This document shows positions 34,346 through 43,334 of a stretch of 64,000 nucleotides of DNA, one piece after another. The position numbers were made by a program, and so were the translations under genes. Each line of letters opens with the position of its first letter. The first letter of the stretch is position 1. Location: the NCBI RefSeq assembly GCF_003991195.1, contig NZ_RCWL01000004.1:62001-126000 (forward strand), given 5' to 3'. The notes under the pieces were generated by a model, which saw nothing but the letters and a program-made list of their open reading frames with translations, searched no databases and had not been told where the DNA came from. The stretch is from Gynurincola endophyticus (GTDB lineage: Bacteria > Bacteroidota > Bacteroidia > Chitinophagales > Chitinophagaceae).

Positions 34346-34736
34346 GATATATACATAACCATTCAGCCCGTTTATATCGGGTAATTATCTGTAATCATTG
34401 ATCTATTTATTTTTTTACATTTTCAATATACTTTTTTTATACAACACTATACTCCTCCAACCACCTTCATAGTGTTATAAAATATTGTTCCCCTTTATAC
34501 TGTTGATTTATATACCGCTCTGCTCCTGTAAAACCCGCTAAGCGGTATTTAACGAGCAATAACAATAAACCCCAGTGTGATTCATCAAGATGTAAATACA
34601 TCCAACGAATCTTGCCAACATAAAAATGCCAGCACAATCAAAAACAGCATGCTATACAATATATTATACGCAGCAGTTTTCAATAAAGATGACAATAACT
34701 AAAAAAAATATAGAAACTACAAAAGTTCAGAGAAAT
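34346..34736. other. Intergenic region after the heme receptor
   Basis: About 390 bp of AT-rich DNA between convergent genes. The only structure I see is a weak ATACCGC...GCGGTAT inverted repeat near 34512-34553 with a long loop. No coding frame, promoter or repeat stands out. Confidence 0.5.
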
Positions 34737-35147
34737 TTATTCGAAGTAAAGCATTCTGAATGCAGTAGCAAGAATACCTATTCCTGCCAGTAAAGTTATG
34801 ATGGCTATTACATGTTCACTGCTCTGATGCACTACAAATTTTTCAGGATTCGTTTTATCATAAAAAACAATCATTGATCGTCCTTTACTATAATAAGATA
34901 ATGTATTGGGGAAATAATTTAAGGGTTTACCATTTAACAGCTGCGTTTCTGCGGAATATTCTATGACAGGTGTATTCTTATTTTTGTAAAACGGACTTTC
35001 AGAAGGGTCTCCGAAACCTACAACCAGGCCACTTGTTTTTTTTCCAACATATTTTAATCTCAAAAATGACCATAGCCTTACAACTGACATATACATCAGT
35101 AACAAAGCTATCATCAACAGAATAAAAAAACTGATACTGAAATTCAT
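34737..35147 (-). CDS. DUF3592-family membrane protein (copy 1)
   Basis: A 136-residue protein with a hydrophobic helix at each end (about 5-27 and 112-132) and a small beta domain between. The middle has TSGLVVGFGDPSESP, TPVIEYSAETQLLNGKPLNYFPN, YSKGRSMIVFYDKTNPEKFVV, the pattern of DUF3592. Function is unknown for the family. It is a paralogue of the gene at 35349, sharing GKPLN-F and KGR/RGR-VFYD/VYYN-P-KFV/RFV. About 200 bp separate the copies. Confidence 0.75.
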   Translation of the reverse strand: MNFSISFFILLMIALLLMYMSVVRLWSFLRLKYVGKKTSGLVVGFGDPSESPFYKNKNTPVIEYSAETQLLNGKPLNYFPNTLSYYSKGRSMIVFYDKTNPEKFVVHQSSEHVIAIITLLAGIGILATAFRMLYFE

Positions 35148-35348
35148 AGGATAAACAATTAAACAGTTAAGATTGGTATAACAATATACTCCTTCCAGCC
35201 ATCTAAATATTAGAAATGGTCTCTACTAATATAATCATTCCTCCCGATAAAACAAAAGCAAAATACTCCAATCAATACAGGGAAATTGAGCGCTGTCTAA
35301 AATAAACATTGTCACAACACTATCCATTAGTAATTCACCAGTTTTAAG

Positions 35349-35789
35349 CTAGGAATTACCACTTATTTCTACCCAATTAGTGATAGCAGCTAAAAAGAGT
35401 TTTCCAAAATTGAGGAAAAGAACACAACCTACTAAAAATAAAATGATTGAAGTAATATGTTCACTCAGCTGATCGATTACAAATCGCTCAGGTTGTTGAC
35501 GGTTATAATAAACAATGACTTTTCTACCTCTTCCGTAGTTCGATAAAGTGGTGGGAAAATGATTTAACGGCTTTCCGCTAACAATTTGTGAAGATGCAGT
35601 AAATTCTATTACAGGAACCTGTGGACGAATTTTAATCGGAATACGTGACATAGCAAGATCAGAGACAACTCCATCAGTTTTAATACCATTATTCTTTAAT
35701 TTAATAAACGCAATCAACCTTCTGGAAGCAGCGTAAATCAACAATAATGTACCTAAAACGGCTATGGCAAGAATAATAATCATCAGCAA
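35349..35789 (-). CDS. DUF3592-family membrane protein (copy 2)
   Basis: A 146-residue protein with an N-terminal hydrophobic helix (about 1-20) and a second one at about 115-135. The central domain KTDGVVSDLAMSRIP, PVIEFTASSQIVSGKPLNHFPTTLSNYGRGRKVIVYYNRQQPERFVID matches DUF3592 and its neighbour copy. Start could be M1 or M3. Both copies probably came from one tandem duplication; neither has a known role. Confidence 0.72.
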   Translation of the reverse strand: MLMIIILAIAVLGTLLLIYAASRRLIAFIKLKNNGIKTDGVVSDLAMSRIPIKIRPQVPVIEFTASSQIVSGKPLNHFPTTLSNYGRGRKVIVYYNRQQPERFVIDQLSEHITSIILFLVGCVLFLNFGKLFLAAITNWVEISGNS

Positions 35790-35904
35790 CAGTATTTAAA
35801 GTATAAATCATTAACAGATAAATCAACAGCAACTTATATTCCACATCTGTCAGTTAATGATACATACTTCAAATTCTTTCTGTTATAATGAATTACATAA
35901 TAGC

Positions 35905-36774
35905 CTATCTTAATAAGATACGATTTTTATTTGAATTTTCCAAAATTCTTTTTCTATACTGTACCGGGCTCACTTTACGCATTGTTTTAAAAAAATGAGA
36001 CAAATGACTTTCATCTGTAAAGCCGAATTCATCAGCAATTTGTTTCATGTTTAATGCAGGAGTTTCAAGCCTCTTTTCAATGAGTTTAGTTCGGTACTCA
36101 TTGAGATAGCTTTTATAACTAATAGAAAAATTTCGTTTGAAATAATCACTAAAATACGTAGATGCAATATTAAATCTGGAAGCTATATTTTTGATTTGTA
36201 CCTGTGAAGGATTATATATATGCTGATGTATATATGAAATCAATTCCTCTTTATCAGGCTGTCCATTATCAATCCGGATATTTAGTTTTGCTGCAGCTTC
36301 TTTTATTAAACCGAAAATAGATAAAATCTGATAGTACACCAGTGGAGATGTTGCTACATCTTTTCTACAACTATAAGCAACTATATTTTCTATGGTATTC
36401 TGAAGAATCGAAACACAGGGTTCATTCATTTTCAACTTTACTTCTTTGAGCAGTTTATTCCTCATAATGCTCTCCGGAGTAATCAGCAAAAATGCATCAG
36501 GCTGGTGCATTTTATGACCGGCAAAATAACTGTCTGTAAACTTAATAAAAGTAAAGTGTGTACTTTTCGTAATCTCAAAACGATGTTTATCTTCCGGACT
36601 TAATATAAATAAATCACCTTTCTTATAAGGAATCTGATTATTGTTTAAAAGATGCAAACCCATCCCCTTTCTGATATACACCATTTCATAATATGTATGG
36701 CTATGCACAGGTAAATGAAAGGTTTCTTCTTCAAAATCATGAATCACTAATCTGTCAAACTGCGTTCTTTTCAT
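35905..36774 (-). CDS. AraC-family regulator with N-terminal cupin
   Basis: A 289-residue regulator. The N-terminal cupin (about 1-90; LPVHSHTYYEMVYIRKGMG, YKKGDLFILSPEDKHRFE) is the usual sugar/small-molecule sensing fold of AraC proteins. The C-terminal domain (about 180-280) carries two helix-turn-helix motifs: IKNIASRFNIASTYFSDYFKRNFSISYKSYL and MKQIADEFGFTDESHLSHFFKTMRKVSPVQYRK. It is divergent from the amidohydrolase/cupin/AKR/SDR genes and is their likely activator, answering to a substrate of that pathway. Confidence 0.9.
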   Translation of the reverse strand: MKRTQFDRLVIHDFEEETFHLPVHSHTYYEMVYIRKGMGLHLLNNNQIPYKKGDLFILSPEDKHRFEITKSTHFTFIKFTDSYFAGHKMHQPDAFLLITPESIMRNKLLKEVKLKMNEPCVSILQNTIENIVAYSCRKDVATSPLVYYQILSIFGLIKEAAAKLNIRIDNGQPDKEELISYIHQHIYNPSQVQIKNIASRFNIASTYFSDYFKRNFSISYKSYLNEYRTKLIEKRLETPALNMKQIADEFGFTDESHLSHFFKTMRKVSPVQYRKRILENSNKNRILLR

Positions 36775-37112
36775 TATATTTTATTAAGCGCATATTATAT
36801 ATATACAACTGTTTATGATATTTCTACAATTATAAAGTTAAGTTTTTTTTTGAACTTTGTTTTTTATTAAGGAATGCTAACAATCAAACTGATAGTCAGT
36901 CGGTTATCAAACCGGTTATTTTTTATTCTTTTCACTTCATCATTTATTTTGCCGTTTCTTGGAATCAATATTGATACAGTATTGGTATGATGATGACATT
37001 ACACGGTCAGATATGATTTACAAAATGAATAACTGACAAGCATAGCTGTCAAACATTAATAAAAAATTAATGAACTAACAACTATTAACTCATAACCTAT
37101 TAATTATTGATT
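36775..37112. promoter_or_regulatory. Divergent regulatory region, AraC regulator / amidohydrolase cluster
   Basis: A 338-bp gap. It holds the perfect 12-bp palindrome ATCAATATTGAT (36964-36975) and a short CGGTT-ATCA-AACCG hairpin followed by T-rich DNA near 36901. The palindrome is a plausible operator for the AraC protein, but there is no direct evidence. No convincing -7/-33 pair was found. Confidence 0.35.
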
Positions 37113-38483
37113 ATGAAAATATCTTACACTATTACTACTGTTCTGTTAGCTTTTGTAATTTTTATTGCATCGTGTAGAAATCAGCATCCGGATTTTGCTA
37201 AGGAAGGACTTCTGTTGAGAAGCGTAACACTCATTGATGGTAGCGGAGATGAACCGAAAAGAAGTGTTGACATTCTTATTAAAGGAGATACTATTTCAGC
37301 TATTGGCACCGGCCTCGATACCGGCACTGCCGCTAATGTTATCTTCCTCAGCGGAAAAACTGTAATGCCCGCTCTGATCAGCGCACACGTGCATGTAGGC
37401 AACGTGAAAGGAACCGAAAGCAATGCGGAATTTTATACACGCGAAAATATTGTCAACCAATTAAACAGATATGCCGACTATGGCGTATTAAATGTACTCT
37501 CTTTAGGAAGCGATCGCTCTTTATTATTTGAAGCCGGTATCAGAGATTCCTCAGTAGCAGGATCATTACCTGGTGCACGCCTTCAATCAGCCGGCTATGG
37601 GTTTGGGGTTTTAAACGGAACTCCACCGGTTGAATTCGGTATGACCAGCGTACTACGCCCTTCTACCCCACAACAGGTTAAACCTTTAATGGATAGCCTG
37701 ATAACACTGCATCCTTCCGTAATAAAAATATGGGTAGATGACTTCGGAGGAAAATATAAAAAAATGGAACCTTCCATTTATAAAGCCATCATAGACGAAG
37801 CACATAAAAATAATGTACGGGTTGCTTCACATGCTTATTATCTTTCAGATGCCAGACAATTAGTGAACGACGGCGTAGACATTATTGCCCATAGTATTCG
37901 TGATAGTATTATTGACGATGCACTGATACAACAAATGAAATCAAAAGGAATTATTTACATTCCTACACTTACGCTCGATCAATATGCTTATATCTATGCT
38001 TCGAAACCCGATTGGGCAGACGATGCATTCTTCAAAGCTTCATTAGAACCGGGCGTATATGAAATGATTACTTCAGAGAAATATCAAAACGATATTAAAA
38101 ACTCTGCTGTGTATGCCATAAATGAACAAGCTTTCAAAAATGCTGCACAAAATCTTAAAAAACTTTTTGATGCCGGTGTTCTTATTGCACTTGGCACCGA
38201 TAGTGGCGCTACCCCTGTACGTGCACAAGGGTTTAGTGAACATTTTGAACTTGAGTTAATGGTACAGGCAGGACTAACACCCCTGGAAGCCATTACCACC
38301 GCCACACGTAATGCCGCTAAAGCACTAAAGATTGATCATAAATACGGTACCCTGGAAGAAGGTAAAATTGCCGATTTTATTATTGTAGACGGTGACCCAT
38401 CTATCAATATTAAAGACACCAGAAAAATCAATGCAGTATACAAAGCAGGAAAAACAATCAGTCCAAAACCGGAAAAACAGTAA
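37113..38483 (+). CDS. Amidohydrolase-family lipoprotein (imidazolonepropionase/prolidase-like)
   Basis: A 456-residue metal-dependent hydrolase with lipoprotein signal (lipobox FIASC). Core motifs of the amidohydrolase superfamily: ISAHVHVG (metal-binding H-x-H, about 91-98), SVIKIWVDD (candidate carboxylated lysine), VASHAYY and IIAHS (metal histidines), ALGTDSG (catalytic aspartate). The C-terminal GTLEEGKIADFIIVDGDP closes the composite sandwich domain. The substrate is unknown; members cleave cyclic amides, dipeptides or lactones. Start taken at 37113 (MKISY), two residues after an alternative ATG. Head of the cluster opposite the AraC regulator, 28 bp before the cupin gene. Confidence 0.88.
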   Translation: MKISYTITTVLLAFVIFIASCRNQHPDFAKEGLLLRSVTLIDGSGDEPKRSVDILIKGDTISAIGTGLDTGTAANVIFLSGKTVMPALISAHVHVGNVKGTESNAEFYTRENIVNQLNRYADYGVLNVLSLGSDRSLLFEAGIRDSSVAGSLPGARLQSAGYGFGVLNGTPPVEFGMTSVLRPSTPQQVKPLMDSLITLHPSVIKIWVDDFGGKYKKMEPSIYKAIIDEAHKNNVRVASHAYYLSDARQLVNDGVDIIAHSIRDSIIDDALIQQMKSKGIIYIPTLTLDQYAYIYASKPDWADDAFFKASLEPGVYEMITSEKYQNDIKNSAVYAINEQAFKNAAQNLKKLFDAGVLIALGTDSGATPVRAQGFSEHFELELMVQAGLTPLEAITTATRNAAKALKIDHKYGTLEEGKIADFIIVDGDPSINIKDTRKINAVYKAGKTISPKPEKQ

Positions 38484-38511
38484 CACCGCGGCTTACTTAT
38501 AATTCTGTAAA

Positions 38512-39099
38512 ATGAATAGAAAATCTTTTATTAAAATGGGTAGCCTGCTGGCTGGAACATTTATACTGAAACTCAATTTACCGGCTATGAATATCAATCA
38601 ACCGATTACTTATTTCTTTGAAGATGATGGTATGATTCCCAATAGCAGGTATCCTTTAATCGTATACAAAAATGTTTTTTCATTAAGAGGTAATGAAGGA
38701 GCCGATTGGTTGGAAAAACATTTTTCAGAGAATAACTGGACTAATTCCTGGCGATGGGGTGTTTACCCTTTTCACCATTATCATAGCAACACACACGAGG
38801 TATTGGGGTGTTTTAGCGGGTCGGCCCTATTGCACATGGGTGGAGAAAAAGGGAAAAAAATAGAAGTAAGTGCAGGGGATATTATTGTAATACCCGCAGG
38901 CGTCGGGCACAAATGCCTTTCTAACAGCAATGACTTTACTGTTGTAGGTGCCTATCCCAATGGGCTTTCACCTGATCTGATGAGAGGTGAAAAAGCAGAT
39001 CGCCCTAAAGCTGATAAAAACATTGAAAAAGTCAGCCAACCCGAAACCGACCCTTTTACAGGAACAAAGGAAGGATTGATCAGATTATGGAAAAAATAA
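38512..39099 (+). CDS. Cupin-domain protein (YjlB-like) with signal-like N-terminus
   Basis: A 195-residue protein. The N-terminal MNRKSFIKMGSLLAGTF resembles a Tat or Sec signal, with RK in place of the twin arginine. The cupin barrel follows (about 75-160): HYHSNTHEVLGCFSGSALLHMGGEKG, VSAGDIIVIPAGVGHK, with the histidines that bind the metal. This layout resembles YjlB-type cupins. It may act on, or isomerise, a product of the neighbouring enzymes. A 15-bp hairpin follows 10 bp after its stop. Confidence 0.82.
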   Translation: MNRKSFIKMGSLLAGTFILKLNLPAMNINQPITYFFEDDGMIPNSRYPLIVYKNVFSLRGNEGADWLEKHFSENNWTNSWRWGVYPFHHYHSNTHEVLGCFSGSALLHMGGEKGKKIEVSAGDIIVIPAGVGHKCLSNSNDFTVVGAYPNGLSPDLMRGEKADRPKADKNIEKVSQPETDPFTGTKEGLIRLWKK

Positions 39100-39108
39100 C
39101 ATTCAGAT

Positions 39109-39149
39109 AAAATAAATTGTCAGTCACTCAGGGGCTGACAATTTATTTT
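39109..39149 (+). terminator. 15-bp perfect hairpin between cupin and aldo-keto reductase genes
   Basis: Arm 39109-39123 (AAAATAAATTGTCAG) pairs exactly with 39135-39149; loop of 11 bases. The right arm ends in TTTATTTT. It lies between co-directional genes 10 bp after a stop and may let only part of the transcripts continue. It also argues against the longer start at 39117 for the next gene. Confidence 0.7.
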
Positions 39150-39173
39150 GTTAACTCATCAATAACATATCCT

Positions 39174-40301
39174 ATGAACAGAAGAAACTTTTTAAAAAAC
39201 ACCACCATGAGTTCATCAGCACTCATGGCAGCAGCAACCATTCCTGCTTACATCGCTGCTCAATTAAATTCAAATACTATGACGGCATTCGCAGAAAAAC
39301 AACCGGCCAATAAATTCAGACCACTCACCCTCTCTGGTTTAGGAGGAGTTGCTATCGGAAACGGGTTCAATCAAAATCCTGACATTGAATGCCTGCAAAC
39401 AATGGAGGCCGCCTGGAATGCCGGGGTAAGATATTTCGATACTTCTCCCTGGTACGGATTAGGTATCAGTGAAAGAAGAATGGGATTATTTCTGAAAGAC
39501 AAACCAAAAGACTCCTTTACCATCTCTACCAAAATAGGCCGTATTCTGGAACCTAAGGAAGATTTCAAAGTAGATGCCAACTGGAAAGGGAAATTAAACT
39601 TTGGATATAAATATGATTATACCGCAGCTGGGGTTAGAAAAAGTGTTGAAGACAGTTTACACAGACTGGGATTGCCTTCACTCGACATCGTTTTTATTCA
39701 TGATCTTTCGCCAGATAACGCCGACATGAAACATAACTGGTTAAAATACTTTGATGAAGCTGCTAAAGGAGCCATGCCCGAATTAACCAAAATGCGCCAA
39801 GAAGGATTGATAAAAGGTTGGGGATTGGGTGTGAATACTATCGAACCAATTCTTAAAACACTCGAAATTGCAGATCCTGACATCTTTCTCTCAGCTTGTC
39901 AATATTCACTGATCGAACACGAAGCAGACCTGAATAAAGTATTTCCCAAAGTAGCAGCAAAAGGTATGTCAATTGTTGTGGGAGCTCCTTTATGTGCTGG
40001 TTTTTTAGCAGGAAAAGACCGTTATTTGTATAGCGGAGACTTTCCTAAAGGTGTAAAAGAAAAATTAGCCGCTTTAAAGAGAGTAGCCACTAATCATAAA
40101 GTAGATTTAAGAACAGCAGCATTACAATTCGCAGCTGCACCGGATGTAGTAGCTGCAGTTATTCCCGGCGCACATACAATTGAACAGGCTAAACAGAATG
40201 CCGCCTCTTTTAATGAGAAATTACCGGCAGCATTCTGGGAAGAACTTAAAAGCGAACAATTAATCGCCGCTAACGCACCAACACCTAAAGCTAAAAGTTA
40301 A
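39174..40301 (+). CDS. Tat-exported aldo/keto reductase
   Basis: A 375-residue NAD(P)H-dependent oxidoreductase. The N-terminus MNRRNFLKNTTMSSSALMAA carries a twin-arginine motif followed by a hydrophobic stretch, so a folded enzyme is exported. The AKR fold follows: LGGVAIGNGF, AGVRYFDTSPWYGLGISERRMGLFL (catalytic Asp/Tyr region), FTISTKIGR (catalytic Lys), VFIHDLS (His), CQYSLIEHEAD. The layout is close to D-threo-aldose/L-fucose dehydrogenases. I start at 39174, since the longer frame from 39117 overlaps a hairpin and blocks the signal. It is 12 bp before the SDR gene. Confidence 0.88.
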   Translation: MNRRNFLKNTTMSSSALMAAATIPAYIAAQLNSNTMTAFAEKQPANKFRPLTLSGLGGVAIGNGFNQNPDIECLQTMEAAWNAGVRYFDTSPWYGLGISERRMGLFLKDKPKDSFTISTKIGRILEPKEDFKVDANWKGKLNFGYKYDYTAAGVRKSVEDSLHRLGLPSLDIVFIHDLSPDNADMKHNWLKYFDEAAKGAMPELTKMRQEGLIKGWGLGVNTIEPILKTLEIADPDIFLSACQYSLIEHEADLNKVFPKVAAKGMSIVVGAPLCAGFLAGKDRYLYSGDFPKGVKEKLAALKRVATNHKVDLRTAALQFAAAPDVVAAVIPGAHTIEQAKQNAASFNEKLPAAFWEELKSEQLIAANAPTPKAKS

Positions 40302-40313
40302 ACAATTAAATAT

Positions 40314-41033
40314 ATGGAATCACTAAAAGGTAAAACTGCGATTATTACCGGAGGAACCAGAGGCATCGGAAAAGCAATAGCCGCTGCATTCGTCAAAGAA
40401 GGTATTCATGTGGGTATTATTGGCAGAAACGAAGAATTACTTCAAAAAACAGCCGCAGAATTATCTGCAGAAGATGCTAAAGTGGTATATGCAGCCGGAA
40501 ATGTGGCAAACCAGGTTTCCATCGTACTGGCAATTAACTCCATCAAAGAGAAATTAGGATCTATTGATATCTTAGTAAACAATGCAGCCATTGCTGCATT
40601 CGGAAATTTTACAGAAATGCCCACTGCTACCTGGGAAGAAATCATTCAAACCAATGTATTGGGCGTATACTATACCACCCATGCCGTTTTACCCGATATG
40701 TTTGCCAAACAATCCGGTGATATCGTTAATATCTCGTCTATGGCAGGTATTCGTGGAGCAGCCGGTACCAGCGCCTACAGCGCTTCAAAGTTTGCAGTTT
40801 TAGGACTCTCCGAATCACTGATGATGGAAGTTCGTAAACAAAACATCCGGGTAACGGCACTTACACCAAGTACCGTTGCTACAGACATGGCTATCGATGA
40901 CCTGAAAATAACAGACGGTAATCCTGATAAAGTGGTACAACCTGAAGACATGGCAGAACTGGTAGTGATGCAGCTAAAATTAAACAGAAGGGCTTTTGTA
41001 AAGTCAAGCAGCATCTGGAGCACTAATCCTTAA
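40314..41033 (+). CDS. Short-chain dehydrogenase/reductase (FabG-like)
   Basis: A 239-residue SDR enzyme, cytosolic. Cofactor motif TGGTRGIG (about 13-20), NNAA (about 85-88), catalytic Ser in VNISSMAG (about 140) and YSASK (Tyr/Lys, about 155-159). The sequence is like classical 3-oxoacyl-ACP reductase type SDRs, but in this cluster it more probably oxidises or reduces a sugar-like or cyclic alcohol. Last gene of the cluster; a terminator with a T-run follows 26 bp after the stop. Confidence 0.9.
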   Translation: MESLKGKTAIITGGTRGIGKAIAAAFVKEGIHVGIIGRNEELLQKTAAELSAEDAKVVYAAGNVANQVSIVLAINSIKEKLGSIDILVNNAAIAAFGNFTEMPTATWEEIIQTNVLGVYYTTHAVLPDMFAKQSGDIVNISSMAGIRGAAGTSAYSASKFAVLGLSESLMMEVRKQNIRVTALTPSTVATDMAIDDLKITDGNPDKVVQPEDMAELVVMQLKLNRRAFVKSSSIWSTNP

Positions 41034-41058
41034 TACATTGCTGGTCTATATTACTGAT

Positions 41059-41088
41059 ACCTGATTGCAGCTACCAATCAGGTTTTTT
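41059..41088 (+). terminator. Rho-independent terminator after SDR gene
   Basis: ACCTGATTG (41059-41067) pairs with CAATCAGGT (41075-41083) over a 7-base loop, followed by a T-run through 41088. A classical terminator for the plus-strand cluster. Confidence 0.85.
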
Positions 41089-41299
41089 ATTTATTAACAG
41101 TTTTTGTTTTTCTGTTTGCTTTCATTTTGGGTTGGATACAAGTATCTCCTTTACAACCCGAATCACATTCATTTTAAATCAATTACGAAAGAAAATATTT
41201 TGTATATGATCTGCGTGCAACGATATCATTTTTGTTTTGGTCATTATTACAGAAACATGTTTTTATTAAACCTTTCCTTTGACCACTAAATAAAAAAAT

Positions 41300-42061
41300 A
41301 TGACTAGATTCTATAAGTTAATTATAGCTCTAACATTATTCATTCCGGTTAGTCATCTATTTTCGGCTTGCAGTAAAACTTCTTCTGCTCCGGGATATCT
41401 ATATTTACCCTCTGTGATGGAAGTAACTTACCTGAACGAACCGGAAAAATCAGGAAGAATTGAATTTGAATATAACTCATTCAGACAAATAACCGCTATT
41501 AAGAAACATTATACCAATAATGATTCTTATGTACTCACTTATACGTATGATGATTTTCTAAAACTTACTACTATCAATAAAGTTACAGAAGAGGGCACTA
41601 CAAAATATGAAATAGCTTATGATGATATCAACAACAGTTATATTCCGCTATCTGTAAAAGTTATAACTCCTGACAATCAGGAAACCGACTATCCGGTAAC
41701 TGTACCCACGCAACATAATTATCAGATCGCGGCACAAACAATGCATATCAATCCCGAATACGATCTGCTGGGAATCAATCAAACCAGTATAAACTTCAAT
41801 ACCAACGCCGGTATTTTTAACGATGCCGTTTTTCAGCTGGCATTCTATTTAGGTTCTTTTGATACAGACTTCCGGGATTTTTCATTTTTTGCCAAACGTC
41901 AGATCAACAGCTCAACTACTGCTTCTGTTAACTACAACTATACCAGTGAAAGAAATGGAAATAACAGTATTATCAAATACGAAGTATTTACACAGGGTAC
42001 ACAAACCAAAGTAATGGAGAATAATATTCAATATCAGACCATCACCATTCCCGGTGAATAA
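41300..42061 (+). CDS. Lipoprotein of unknown function, YD/RHS-like beta repeats
   Basis: A 253-residue lipoprotein, lipobox FSAC (about Cys24). The body is beta-rich: IEFEYNSFRQITAIKKHY, YVLTYTYDDFLKLTTINKV, TTKYEIAYDD. Short strands with the look of YD/RHS-type or DUF4595-type repeats alternate, ending in a region with no recognised motif. Function unknown. It stands alone, in front of a shared terminator with the convergent pirin-like gene. Confidence 0.75.
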   Translation: MTRFYKLIIALTLFIPVSHLFSACSKTSSAPGYLYLPSVMEVTYLNEPEKSGRIEFEYNSFRQITAIKKHYTNNDSYVLTYTYDDFLKLTTINKVTEEGTTKYEIAYDDINNSYIPLSVKVITPDNQETDYPVTVPTQHNYQIAAQTMHINPEYDLLGINQTSINFNTNAGIFNDAVFQLAFYLGSFDTDFRDFSFFAKRQINSSTTASVNYNYTSERNGNNSIIKYEVFTQGTQTKVMENNIQYQTITIPGE

Positions 42062-42068
42062 AAAATAT

Positions 42069-42142
42069 AAAGGATGTCATTGATCTGTCATTAACAGATT
42101 TCTTCAAAAAATGGCGATCACCTCAAGTTAATGACATCCTTT
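42069..42142. terminator. Two-way terminator between convergent genes
   Basis: AAAGGATGTCATT (42069-42081) and AATGACATCCTTT (42130-42142) are exact reverse complements, with T-runs in the outward direction. The right arm overlaps the last codons of the pirin-like gene. Confidence 0.7.
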
Positions 42143-42825
42143 TTTTCAAACTCCAGCATACAGAAAATACTATTTCCGCTCAATACTTCAAAGTTGATTG
42201 CCGTAGTATCAAAAAAACAAATTCCGTCTCCCGCATATAATATACGTTCTTCCATTTCAACGGCGCCCTCCAACACAAATGCAAATAGCAATCCACCATT
42301 CAGCTTACTTTGATAAGAGAATTCTTTTCCCGGATTATAAGTGCCAATAGAAAAAGATATTGAAGGGTTATTTTTAAATAACTCCGGAATAATCCACTCG
42401 TCTTTTACAACAGATAAAGGAATAGGCAGAACAGTGGTTCGTTCAAAAAACTGTTGCTGTATACCAGACTTTATTCCTATATGTAAAAAACTGACCGGCT
42501 CTTCCGGGTCAAGACTCGTAATGGTCCACTTAGACTCAACCATTCGTTCTGAATAAAATATCTTACCGATACTGACTCCATACCGGATCGGTCCTTTCTG
42601 CACGATTAAATCTCCCACGAGAGGTACAATAATGTGTGCTGTGTAAGGTACTGTCAACAAATCAAAATCCTCCCCTTTTGCTAAAGAACACTCATTTAAT
42701 AAGTAAAGATTATCGACTCCGATTTTATCCGGATGATAATATTCACCATAATTAAAAGTGCTTAGTATTCTTTGACGGGCATCTTCCTGTATACCCCGTT
42801 GCTCGGCCATAAACATTTTTATCAT
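42118..42825 (-). CDS. Pirin-like bicupin, degenerate metal site
   Basis: A 235-residue protein with the pirin/quercetinase layout: N-terminal STFNYGEYYHPDKIGVDNLYLLNECSLAKG (about 24-53), first cupin to about 115, second cupin about 140-235 (SIGTYNPGKEFSYQSKLNGGLLFAFVLEGAVEMEE). In pirins the segment after G-x-F is HPHRDMEI, holding the iron-binding histidines. Here the corresponding stretch is GEDFDLLTVPYTAHIIVP, so most of the site is gone. A catalytic role is doubtful. Its ATG overlaps the previous stop (ATGA), so the trio 44056-42118 is translationally coupled. Confidence 0.7.
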   Translation of the reverse strand: MIKMFMAEQRGIQEDARQRILSTFNYGEYYHPDKIGVDNLYLLNECSLAKGEDFDLLTVPYTAHIIVPLVGDLIVQKGPIRYGVSIGKIFYSERMVESKWTITSLDPEEPVSFLHIGIKSGIQQQFFERTTVLPIPLSVVKDEWIIPELFKNNPSISFSIGTYNPGKEFSYQSKLNGGLLFAFVLEGAVEMEERILYAGDGICFFDTTAINFEVLSGNSIFCMLEFEKKDVINLR

Positions 42826-43334
42826 AATTCATCCTGTTGATAGGTTAATCTGTAAACACTCAAATAGGGTAATAATGTAACCAGAGCGGTTTGATAATCA
42901 TTCTTTTTTTCTATCTCTTTCGATAATAGTACCTTTTCACCGATCGTTTCCAACCATAAGACAGGTTCAGAGAAAAAATTGATAACAATTCTGAACGTAT
43001 CGATGGTACGTATATCTGCGGTGAGTAACTCAAAACTGAACTGCTTAAAAGTTAGTATTTTCTCTCCTGACTGATCATATATATCCGGAATTATATCTTC
43101 CAGCAGATGAAGAGAATTAAAAATCGCGCCGCTCACCAGATAAGGAAGCTGGTCTGCTCCATGAACGGTTGTTTTTATTTCTGAATAACTATGATACAAC
43201 TGCTCTCTGTTATAATACTGAAACTGTAATTTAAATTCTTCATATGCCTGCTCCAGCACCATCTTTTCCCATCGGCCCTGATGCGTAGAGTCAATCATTT
43301 TTTTGTAATGCAGGCTGATTAGTTTCCGTAACAT
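42822..43334 (-). CDS. Unknown 170-aa cytosolic protein, middle of an overlapping trio
   Basis: I do not recognise this protein. It has no signal peptide, is mostly helical at the N-terminus (YKKMIDSTHQGRWEKMVLEQAYEEFKLQFQYYNREQLYHSYSEI), and mixed after that. Its start shares the sequence TAATG with the stop of the intradiol dioxygenase-like gene, and its stop overlaps the next start. These overlaps on both sides suggest tight co-production with its neighbours. Confidence 0.7.
   Translation of the reverse strand: MLRKLISLHYKKMIDSTHQGRWEKMVLEQAYEEFKLQFQYYNREQLYHSYSEIKTTVHGADQLPYLVSGAIFNSLHLLEDIIPDIYDQSGEKILTFKQFSFELLTADIRTIDTFRIVINFFSEPVLWLETIGEKVLLSKEIEKKNDYQTALVTLLPYLSVYRLTYQQDEL

Noticed and set aside
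39117-39173. Longer start of the aldo/keto reductase
   Set aside because: The added segment lies in a perfect hairpin and would bury the twin-arginine signal.
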